From Macrostomum hystrix (lineage: Eukaryota > Platyhelminthes > Macrostomidae): a stretch of DNA of 64,000 nucleotides. Shown here piece after piece: positions 49,801 through 61,800 of the stretch (positions are counted from its first letter, which is position 1; each line of letters begins with the position of its first letter). A program made the translations under genes and the position numbers. The notes under the pieces were generated by a model, which saw only the letters and a list, made by a program, of their open reading frames with translations, had not been told where the DNA came from and did not search any database. The DNA is taken from contig CATNEN010000005.1 of NCBI GenBank assembly GCA_950097015.1, forward strand, positions 1,922,001 to 1,986,000, given 5' to 3'.

Positions 49801-52800
49801 TGCCAACGATAATCCACCAGTTTTTACGCTCAGTGAGTACTAATCTGCATGGGGTTGGGGCGCCAGGGTGTCCTACTCTATCAAGAATGTCCCTGACTTT
49901 GAATCCGCCAAAATTATTTTGGAATTCTCAGCCTCTGACTCATTTTTAGTGCACTTTTGTGTGATGTACAATCGTGTTTTACGGTCACATTTGATGGCAG
50001 CGTGAGCTAGCCTTCTATCTATCTATCTATTTGCAGGGGGCCCGGGGCACTTGTCGCACAAGCGACGGAGTGGCACGCCCCCAGACCGGCGAACTAGGCG
50101 CTTTTGCGCCCATCGCGCCGCCTCCCCTGAGCAGGCACCACACACAGCAGCACAGACCAGCCGGGGAGGGCAGGAGGCACCCAGAATAGGCAGCAGTGTC
50201 CCCCACCCCAGCCCCACACGCACATAGCAGACCAAGCTGGGGCGGAAGGCTGATAAGAAATCAGTCCTCAGGGGGGGTGACGAGTGTACACTTATCCAAT
50301 CGCGCTGACGGAAGTCCAGAAAGCGCGCGGCGGTGTACACCCGCCCTCCAGCCACCCCCCGCAAGGTCTCACGCCCCAGCGCCAACGCACACAACTCACA
50401 CAACGCAGAACAGGCACATAGAAAGGTAGGAGCGAAGCTATTATTTCAAGCTTTGATTGCACGAAATATGGTGCACCTCCGCCGGTCGCTACTGTCCAAA
50501 CCTCCCAACAAGCCCCGAAATTAATCGTGACTTGAAGGGTAAATCGAACTAGCGTCCTTTGGAGTGCGAGGCAGCGACGTTAGCCGCTGACCCACTCGCC
50601 CCTCGTGAGCTAGCCTTAAACAGGACCAGTAAAAGAAAAAGGACGCGATACTTCGTTTCTTGGAAAGTTTTTATTTTTTAATTAATAGGCCAAGCTAGTA
50701 TAAGCAAATTTTATGTCTGATCGGTTGCTATTGTGTTTCATTATAAACAAGCAAAAATATAATGAAGATAAATTATTCCTGAATTAAGGTTTTTTAAACT
50801 CATTGAAGCAATCATGTTTTGCAAGAAATATTAAAAAACAGCACTGGATCTGCTTCCAATACAAAGTGATCGACATTTTCATTTGAAAGGTGCATTTTTT
50901 CCGTGAAAATCAGCCATTAATAAATTTTCAAAGAATCGAAGTTTCCCTTTTAGTGGTCCTTGGCCTTACATCATATAACTACTCTGAACTTTCAGAATTA
51001 TTAGCAAAAATGTGTAAAAGTGACCCTCAATGCAACTACCGCCTTCCCAGGTCATTATGATTTCTCCATTAACGAGACCCAGCCTATTGGGTCTGTGATC
51101 AGCTCAGCGATTCGAGCCACAGACAGCGACTCAACTCCGGCCACTACAGCTGCAGTTTTCTACGAGCTTCGACCGGCTTCTGGACCTTTTGCCATGGACA
51201 ACGCCACCGGCAACTTCAGCCTGGTGTCCTCCGTTAGCCGAGACGACGGGGGTCCCGCAGTTTACACGCTGCAGGTCGTGGCCAGCAATCTCGCCTCAAC
51301 GCCGCAACTGTCTGCAATCGCAGTCGTGACAGTCCGCGTCGCCAATGTCAATAACAATCCACCTGTGTTCTCGTCTAGTATTTACAATTTCAGCGTTATT
51401 GAGAACTCGCCAATACGCACTGGAGTAGGCGCTCTGATTGTTACGGATCGTGATGGGGACCTCGTATCATTGAAGGTCATAAATAATGGTAAGAATCTGC
51501 CTCTATTCTCTACTAATCTATATGAAGCGGCTGAGTATTCGACCCAACTGTAGGCGAACAATGGATAGTATAGATACTGAAATTGCGAAAAAGCGAAAAG
51601 TCGGGCATAATGTGAACCAAGCTCGCTGATGATAATTTAACCTGCAATAGATACTCGAACATTGTCAAAAAATTTCCTAAAGTGTTCGTAATTGAGGTCG
51701 CTGCATGGTCGCCATAAGGTACGAGCTCGTAAAATTGTGACATCGCCAGACGTCGCCCGGCGCGACAAAATGGCTTGGTTGGCGACGTACTTTTGCGACA
51801 TGATAGCGACTTCGTGGCGACGTAATTGCTTTGACTGGGTATAGTCTCGATCAGAGTACATTTCAAAACTATTTTAATCCTTAGTAACTAAATGATTACG
51901 GGAGCACAGCAGTTATAAACATATTGCCTGGTGGATTCTAGCTTTTTACTCTGCTATCCATATCTGCAATCCGTAAATTTGGCTCATACACTAACCAGTA
52001 TTTGAAAAAAGAAAGCATTCAGTAGCTAAATAAAGAATGACAATATATTGCACACATGGCACAGATATATTCTTCATGGAGTCAGCCTCGCTGCTAACGA
52101 ATGCGAGCATCGACCGCGAGATTCTCGCTGTGAATCCTATCGAGCTAGTTGTCCAAGCCAGCGACGGTCTTCATCGAACAAACGCTACTGTTCGAGTAAC
52201 AGTTCTTGATGTGAACGACAATGCGCCAAGGTTTGTGCAAGCGGCAAGCGAATTAACTGTCAGTGTTGTAGAAGCTGCACCAAATGGGACTTTTGTCATC
52301 CAGGTAAGAAATGTCAAAATTCATTTCTTAATCCTTGCCAGCCTTTTGCCGTTTGTTCACAGGAGAAATATTATAAAGCAAATTCATTATCAATCGTTCG
52401 CAAAAGTTTTTATCCATCCAAAATACCGTTTCAGATCAATGCCACGGACGCTGACATCGGGCAAAACGGAAACGTCTCTTTTAGTCTCCTAACCGCTAGC
52501 AGTCCTTTCGTTATTGATAGTTTGAGTGGCCGAATAACAGTCGCTAATGGCAACCTGCTGGATTATCAAAACCAGCGCGAAATTCAAATCCTGGTACAAG
52601 CCAGGGATGGGGGCCAGCCGCAGCAATCCAGCCTGATAACTTTGAAGGTTAATATCATCGATACAAACGACAAGCCCGTAGTGTTTAACCCAAAGGTTTA
52701 CACCGCAACAGTGCAGGAGAACCAGGCACCCGGTCAGTTGGTAACAAGATTATACGCCAGCGACCCGGACACGATTCCTGCAGGCTTCACCTTCTCACTG

Positions 52801-55800
52801 GCAGTGACAGCAGACTCAGCTGTATTCTACATTGACAACACAACAATGACACGAACAATCGGCTTGATGCTCAATAATATAACGCTAGATCGCGAAAATA
52901 AAAGCCACTACTCAATTAGGGTTGACGTAACAGATGGAAAGTTCAATGACTTCGCTACAGTGAATTTGACGGTCGGCGATGAGAATGACAATGGGCCAAT
53001 TTTTCAACAGTCTGCTTACACATTCTTTGCTGACGAGCAAGCTCCGATCGGGCACGTTGTGGGTGTTGTAAAAGCAACAGATGCAGATATCGGACAGAAT
53101 GCACAGATCACTTACGTTACCTCAGGAGGACAAGACAAATTTTTGATTAACTACCAAACAGGAGTTATTTCCATTCAGTCTCCGATAAACGGCTCAGCAG
53201 GAACAGCTTACACACTCGTAGTTACCGCACGGGACCAAGGAACGCCTTCACTGAGCGGAACTGCAACTGTGACGGTCTTCGCGAACCAGACAAACGCAAA
53301 CGCTCCGGTGTTCTCGCCTTCTGTCTACACGGCCACTTTGAGCGAGGCTTCAACACCGAACACGTCCGTGGTGACTGTGAAGGCTACTGATGCGGACTTT
53401 CCGTCGACCAATGGCATCATCTCGTACAGTCTCGTGACGAGCAACTCTACGTCCGGATTGTTCAGCATCGACCCGTCGACTGGCGAGATGAAGCTCATCG
53501 GAAAACTCGACTACGAGATGGTCACGTCGTACAGTGTGACCGTGAAGGCCGTCGATCATGCTGCCGCACCTCGCACAGCAACTGCTCAGGTGCTGCTGGC
53601 TGTGATCAACGTGGACGACACTCCACCAAAGTTCGTTCCGGACTCATACCGATTTTTTGTGCCACAAAACGCATCGTCAGGCTTCGCAGTCGGATCAGTG
53701 ATCGCGGTCGATCCCGACTTTCCCAGCGCCAATCCTCAGCCAGTCAACTACTCCGCATCTGTGCCCAACTTTCTGCTGAACTCCACCAGCGGAGCACTGA
53801 CTGTGACTTCAGGAGTCCTGTCGATCGGAAACATTTCGATTCCCATCACATGCATGGATGCGTCTGGAATGACTGGCAACGCTTCAGTCCTTGTGTCAGT
53901 CATCTCCTCGACTGAGTACTACGCCAAGGTTCCTCAGTTCGTAGCTCCATCACTGGTGACATCACTGCTAGAGAACCAAACAGCCTTTCTCAAAGTGCTC
54001 GACGTGAATTCCACAATCAATGGCGGAGCTGTGGATGTGGGCGTCTCATATCGACTCGACAGTGCCGGAGCGACCAGGTTTAACATTTCCAGCTCGGTGA
54101 GTTGCATGTCAATTCTGAGTACTTTTTGCCCATGCGGCATTGGATTAATGCAACATGAATGCTTGAATTTCAGGGAGTGATTGAGGCGAAGCCGGAGACA
54201 CTCGATCGAGAGCTGAACTCTGAGGTGACGGTGATTGTGTGGGCAGTGAACTCTGCCGAGCCCGTATTCTCATCGAGTCAGCTGATTCTAATCAGGCTGA
54301 TTGATATCAACGACAATGCTCCACGATTCCGATTCAGCAGTGGTGAAGTGCTGCTGTACGAGAACGCGACTGTGAACAGCACCGTGACTGATCTTCAAGC
54401 CACTGATCCCGACGTTTCCACTACGAGCGTGAGTCAATCAGTCAGGACTAATTTGTCGCTGTCATATTTTTATAAACATTCACTCGTCTGATCGAACTCA
54501 TTGCAGCTCAACTACTCAATCGTGAGTGACAACTCGGGTGGAAAGTTCCGTCTGCAGCCAGTCGGACTGAATGCGTCTCAGTTGGTGCTGAACGCATCGG
54601 TGGATTATGACACGATGGCCGCAATGGGCTATGCTTATTCGCTTGTGGTGAGTACCGCCAATATTCGGGTTGCACTAACAGATGCTGATGTGGCCCACCT
54701 TTACAATCTGGAATGTTGCAGATTCAAGTGAGCGACGGAAATTACAGCTCCAGCTACTCGCTCACTGTTCGCATCGGGAACGTGAACGATGATCCGCCAG
54801 TGTTCACTGCGGCTGTCTACAACTTCTCGGTTGCTGAGCTGTCTGCTGTGGGAACTGTGGTGGGTCGAGTGTTGGCCACAGATCGCGATGCCGAGGATTC
54901 CAACAGGCTGATCTATGCTCTGTCGGGCAATTCAAATGTGTCCGTCAACTCATCAACGGGAGAGCTGACGACACTGGTTCGGTTCGACAGACTTCAAGTC
55001 AGCCGAATATCGTTTAACGTCAGTTGCACCGACACGGCTGGAAACAAGGTGTGTCTTATTTTTATGTTATTCAGAAGTTAATAGTTGCCATTGCTTATAC
55101 TCGCTGTCGATAACAGTTACCATAGTGTTACTGTTTGATCATACGGTTTGATCACTGCTGTTGATAATGACAAAATTCGCAAATCAAGGGCTCAGCGCAA
55201 GTAAACGTCGACATCACCGACGTCAACAACCACAATCCGAACATCACGAGTCTGCCTGCAACATGGAACGTCACCGAGAACTCGACCAGCTTGCTGCAGA
55301 GCTTCCTTCTACAGGTGGTCGATCTTGACGTCGGTCAGAATGCAAACGTGTCTCTCAGCATCGTCTCTGGTGACTCGTCCAGCTCGTTCTTCATCAACGG
55401 ATCTCATGTGTTAATCGGCAAAGTGCTGGACAGAGAGGCTCCGGGTCTCACATTGAACCCAGCGGGCAATGGAGTGATCACACTTGGCATCAGAGCTGCA
55501 GACAATGGAGTTCCGTCTCTCAGCTCGACTGGGACCCTCACCGTTCTGCTGCAGGACATCAACGACTCGCCACCGAGGTTCACCATCCCAGCAGGTCGGG
55601 AACTTCAGCAGGCGCAAAGTCTTCCAGTAGGCTCCACCATCATCACCTTCGACATGCTGGACGCAGATTTGCCGGCATCGAACAACTTCACATTCAGCAT
55701 CAGTGCAGTTACTAATGTTAACGGTACGACAAGAAGCAATCGTTGTCTCTTCCAATAACCTCGCTTAAAATTCTTATTACAATTGACTCTCTGTTAATTT

Positions 55801-58800
55801 TAGAAACATTTGCGATGCAAGGGAACAGGCTGGTTCTGAACAAAGTGTTTAACAGGATTGTAGAGCCAACACACAATCTTACTATCATCTGCTTCGACGG
55901 TGCTTTCAGCGTTTCGGTTAGTTTTTTCTGAATTTTCACGGTAGCTACACGCTAATGTAACTAAAATTCTATATTTCAAGTAACTATTCAACCGTTTGCG
56001 CAGACATTCATCATTGTAAGGGTCGTAGACAGTAATGACTACAGTCCAGTGTTCCTCAGCTCTTCGTACACATTTAGAGTGGCAGAGAATGACCTTTCTA
56101 AGGCAACTGGCCATTTCATCGGAGAGGTTCGCGCCGTGGATCGTGACACAGGTTTAAATGGGCAGGTCGTGTATTCCGTTGCCTCTCCAAGTAACCTGAG
56201 AGATGTGCTAGCAATCAATCAGGTAGTTTTGTCAACAAAATATTTTTATTACTGTTTTCATAGTGTTTATTATGCCCAACTATTTTAAACTTCATAGTAA
56301 TTGCCTTTTTTAACTTTTTTGTTCATTAGGCGGGTGCTGTGACTATAAACGGGACTGTCGATCGAGAAACAACTGCTGTGCTCACCTTCTTAATCATGGC
56401 CAGCGACATGGGCACTTCGCCTCGATTTGTAAGCATGTTCTTAGAATAATTTTTTCTGATCTGTCATTCAAGAGCTATTATCATGAAATAAATATTCGTG
56501 TACGTATTTTAATAAAGGCCAATTTTAACTCAACGCAGAAGCAGTGGGTTTGTTTGATATTAGCAAAAAGTACAGCTAAATAACAAAAAGTCTAATTTTC
56601 AAGCCAAAAATTTCAGAGCGCTTAAAGTTTCGTAAGAAATTAACAAACTAGTCATATAGCTTTCTTAAGAAACTAAATCTGAGTCAGTGAACAAATGCGC
56701 GTTTGCAATGAATAGTTTGCGATGGTTATGAAAATTCGCCTGGTTTGGCTTGAAGACAAGGAGTCACAACATCGGACTCTACGACTTCAACGTCGGGGAT
56801 TCGGTGTCAGGCCTAACTAGACAGAAGTCGTGCCCGGCAGCAAGACTGTTAATTGGACACCAGCTGGTCACTATTTGGTGTGGGTGTGGTGCACCCAGTC
56901 TATTGACTAAAAACTCGTACGTAGCCTAGAGATGCGAAAAATAGCTTCCACTGTTGCTGTCGGCAACATCAGGGAATCGAAAACAATTTTAAAAGAATTT
57001 TGAACAATTTATGGCTATCGCTAAATTCACTCTAACGTTTGCCATTGTTCCTTGACGAACAAAAAAAGAGAAAAATAATTTGTTTTCTTGTGCCTCTCAG
57101 CACATAACTGTCTTTCGACAGTCGGCATCTAAAAATTATTTAAAAGATACTTAGTTAACTAAACTATAACTTTCGTCCTGTCATGGCCTGTCTAGTCAAT
57201 ATTATAAGATTATAGATTCAACTATGTGTCCTTTGAAACTTCATAATAATATCAATATCACAGACGTAAAAAATCACGAACGCACATCTGCACAATCACG
57301 TCTGGTTGTAGCAGAGAAAGCTAGACTCACAACAGTTTGCTCACCAAAAACGTCAATAGAAATGCTTACATTTTTATAACGAAGGGCACAGCCGAGCTTC
57401 GTCTCGAAATTCTTGACGTGAACGACAATAAACCGGACTTCAGCGCAACGGCCTACTCTGGATCAATTAATGAAAATGCAGCAGTGGGAACTTTTGTTTC
57501 AATAGTAAGTATAAATGATTGTACAGAAGTTTTATTTTTCACGAACATAAACTTGCATTCCGATACAATTGGTACAATATTTTAGATACCTGGAATATCC
57601 ACGACAGACAGGGACATTGGAAACAACAGCTTCGTGGAGCTGTCGCTCTCCGGAAGCTTCGCCAGCTGGTTCAACATCAGCCAGACTGGTCAGCTGCAGG
57701 TGGTCAACGGAACGGTGCTGGACCGTGAGACCTACCCGACCATATCTTTGAATGTCACCGCCAACAACTCGAGGGGAGAGCCGACCTGGTTGGCGAACTC
57801 AGTTCCGCTCACAATCATGCTGTCAGACGTCAACGACAACGCCCCTGTCTTCAGCAAGCCGATATACAACTTTTTCATCGACTTCTTCTCTCCAATCGGA
57901 CTGTTGATCGGAACTGTTTCTGTAACCGATGCGGATGCCGGAGTGAACGCTCAAATCACATTCTTTCTCAGTGGCGGAGAAGACAGATTCGCCATCGATT
58001 TCCGGTCAGGAGCGCTGACGATGGCAAAGTCGCTGAACGGATCCACCAGCAATGTGTTCCATCTTGTGGTGACTGCACGGGACCAAGGAACGCCTTCACT
58101 GAGCGGAACTGCAACTGTGACGGTCTTCGCGAACCAGACAAACGCAAACGCTCCGGTGTTCTCGCCTTCTGTCTACACGGCCACTTTGAGCGAGGCTTCA
58201 CAACCGAACACGTCCGTGGTGACTGTGAAGGCTACTGATGCGGACTTTCCGTCGACCAATGGCATCATCTCGTACAGTCTCGTGACGAGCAACTCCACGT
58301 CCGGATTGTTCAGCATCGACCCGTCGACTGGCGAGATGAAGCTCATCGGAAAACTCGACTACGAGATGGTCACGTCGTACAGTGTGACCGTGACGGCCAT
58401 CGATCATGCTGCCGCACCTCGCACAGCAACTGCTCAGGTGCTGCTGGCTGTGATCAACGTGGACGACACTCCACCAAAGTTCGTTCCGGACTCATACCGA
58501 TTTTTTGTGCCACAAAACGCATCGTCAGGCTTCGCAGTCGGATCAGTGATCGCGGTCGATCCCGACTTTCCCAGCGCCAATCCTCAGCCAGTCAACTACT
58601 CCGCATCTGTGCCCAACTTTCTGCTGAACTCCACCAGCGGAGCATTGACTGTGACTTCAGGAGTCCTGTCGATCGGAAACATTTCGATTCCCATCACATG
58701 CATGGATGCGTCTGGAATGACTGGCAACGCTTCAGTCCTTGTGTCAGTCATTTCCTCGACTGAGTACTACGCCAAGGTTCCTCAGTTCGTAGCTCCGTCA

Positions 58801-61800
58801 CTGGTGGCATCAGTGCTAGAGAATCAAACAGCCTTTCTCAAAGTACTCGACGTGAATGCCACAATCAATGGCGGAGCTGTGGATGTGGGCGTCTCATATC
58901 GACTGGACAGTGCCGGAGCGACCAGGTTTAACATTTCCAGCTCGGTGAGTTGCATGTCAATTCTGAGTACTTTTTGCCCATGCGGCATTGGATTAATGCA
59001 ACATGAATGCTTGAATTTCAGGGAGTGATTGAGGCGAAGCCGGAGACACTCGATCGAGAGCTGAACTCTGAGGTGACGGTGATTGTGTGGGCAGTGAACT
59101 CTGCCGAGCCCGTATTCTCATCGAGTCAGCTGATTCTAATCAGGCTGATTGATATCAACGACAATGCTCCACGATTCCGATTCAGCAGTGGTGAAGTGCT
59201 GCTGTACGAGAACGCGACTGTGAACAGCACCGTGACTGATCTTCAAGCCACTGATCCCGACGTTTCCACTACGAGCGTGAGTCAATCAGTCAGGACTAAT
59301 TTGTCGCTGTCATATTTTTATAAACATTCACTCGTCTGATCGAACTCATTGCAGCTCAACTACTCAATCGTGAGTGACAACTCGGGTGGAAAGTTCCGTC
59401 TGCAGCCAGTCGGACTGAATGCGTCTCAGTTGGTGCTGAACGCATCGGTGGATTATGACACGATGGCCGCAATGGGCTATGCTTATTCGCTTGTGGTGAG
59501 TGTACAAGACCGCCAATATTCGGGTTGCACTAACAGATGCTGATGTGGCCCACCTTTACAATCTGGAATGTTGCAGATTCAAGTGAGCGACGGAAGTTAC
59601 AGCTCCAGCTACTCGCTCACTGTTCGCATCGGGAACGTGAACGATGATCCGCCAGTGTTCACTGCGGCTGTCTACAACTTCTCGGTTGCTGAGCTGTCTG
59701 CTGTGGGAACTGTGGTGGGTCGAGTGTTGGCCACAGATCGCGATGCCGAGGATTCCGACAGGCTGATCTATGCTCTGTCGGGCAATTCAAATGTGTCCGT
59801 CAACTCATCAACGGGAGAGCTGACGACACTGGTTCGGTTCGACAGACTTCAAGTCAGCCGAATATCGTTCAACGTCAGTTGCACCGACACGGCTGGAAAC
59901 AAGGTGTGTCTTGTTTTTATGCTACGAGGGGTCCCAGAAATAGCGGGAAAAATCGATGCACAGGCAAACTGGTGCAACATAATTTATTGAAACTCACATC
60001 ACTGAGAAATTAACATTTAGCAGTTCTAACGCTTTTTAAATCAAGAAAATATGTCCTTTCATTAAAAAGTTATGGCTAAAATTAGAGCAAGGGGTAAGGG
60101 GAAGAGTTATACCAAGTCAAGGCCCCTGCCTAATTTGTCCTTAGACAAAATTTTTGCGACAGAAGAAACTGAGCAGAAGCATCAGTGAACAGAAGCAGAA
60201 AAAGGCAACTGACGAGCAGAGAAGCGTGAGCACCAGAATCAAAAGAAGCAGAAGCTGACACAAGAAATACCCGTGGCACCAACGTCAGCAAGCACGAGAC
60301 ATCGCGAATATCGACATTTTGTGCGCCTCGACAAGACGCCGCTGTGGAGTTTGGATTTTTTTCATTTTCCCTTGTTCAATCGTTCAATGTTTAGCGTTTC
60401 GTCCAAAGAAGGTCAGCGCCAGTTCGTGTACTCCCAATGGAAATTGGGCAAGCGAGGCAGTGAAATTGTAAGCCAGCTGACTGAAATCCACGGAGTGAGT
60501 GTCATCTCGAAGAGTGCTGTCTATCGCTGGCTTGAAGAGTTCAGTCATGGGCGAACAGACGTTGCCGATGACACAGCCAACCGTGGCCGTCCGATCTCTC
60601 CATCAACAAAGGCACTGATTCAAAGGGTAAGGAAATCGTTCACGCGAATCCCCGTTTGACTGCAAGAGAGTTGGCGGATCGACTGAGAAGTCCAGAAACT
60701 TCAATTCATCGGATCTTGTCTGTAGATCTTGGTATGGTGAAACTGACGGCGAGATAGGTGCCCCGTCTGTTGACAGAAGAAATGAAAACTGTAAGAATAA
60801 AGTCCTGCAGGGAGAATCTTGAGCTAGTGCGTGATGCTGGGGGATGCGAGAGTTTCCGGCCCTATCTGGTGACCGGCGATGAACCTGGATACCGCACTTT
60901 GACCCTGAAACCAAGCAGGAAAGCAAGGTGTGGGCGTTGAAGGGTTCAGATCCACCTGTGAAGGCGAAGCGAGACCAGCACTGCAAGAAGATCATGCTGA
61001 CTCTTTTCTTCGATCAAGAAGGTCCCCTGACCATCGACTTCCTTGAGCCTAGCAGCACGGTTAACTCGGACCGGTACACGGAGACGCTGAAATCAGACAT
61101 CCGCAACAAGCGCAGGACTGCGATGAAGCCTCACCTCCTGTTGCACGACAACGCTCGACCTCACACGGCCAAGAAAACGCTTGATCGTATCACCGAACTC
61201 AATTTTGATCTGCTTGCGCACCCGCCCTACTCACCAGACTTGGCTCCTTGCGACTACGCAATTTTCCCTCAGTTGAAGATGCACCTGCGGGGGCGCATCT
61301 TTGACCATCGCGACAACTTGGAAGGAGAAGTCAGGCGGGTTCTGCTGCACGAAATTCCGCGTCGAGCTTATGCAGATGCCATCAATGCGCTTCTCACGCG
61401 ATGGACTAAGTGCTACGAGCTAAGGGGGGGACTTCGTCGAAAAAGTCGTCAGTCGACGGCGATGGCGATGCTGCGTGACCGATTCCGCTGGCCTTGACTT
61501 GGTGTAACTGTACCCCTTACACCTTGTTCTAATTTTAGCCATAAATTTTTAATGAATTGACATATTTTCTTGATATAAAATGCGTTAGAACTACTGAATG
61601 TTTATTTACCAGTGACGTGAGTTTCAATAAACTATGTTGCACCAGTTTGCCTGTGCATCGATTTTTCACGCTATTTCTGGGACACCCTACGTATTTAGAT
61701 GTTATTAGTTGCCATTGCTTGTACTCGCTGTCGAAAACTGTTAAGTGAGTGTTACGGTTTAATCACTGCTGTTGATAATGACAAATTTCGCAAATCAAGG

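Noticed and set aside
60273-60386. Upstream extension of the mariner transposase from 60,273
   Set aside because: The family's start fits ATG 60,387. The upstream part is open by chance and has no mariner similarity that I recognise.
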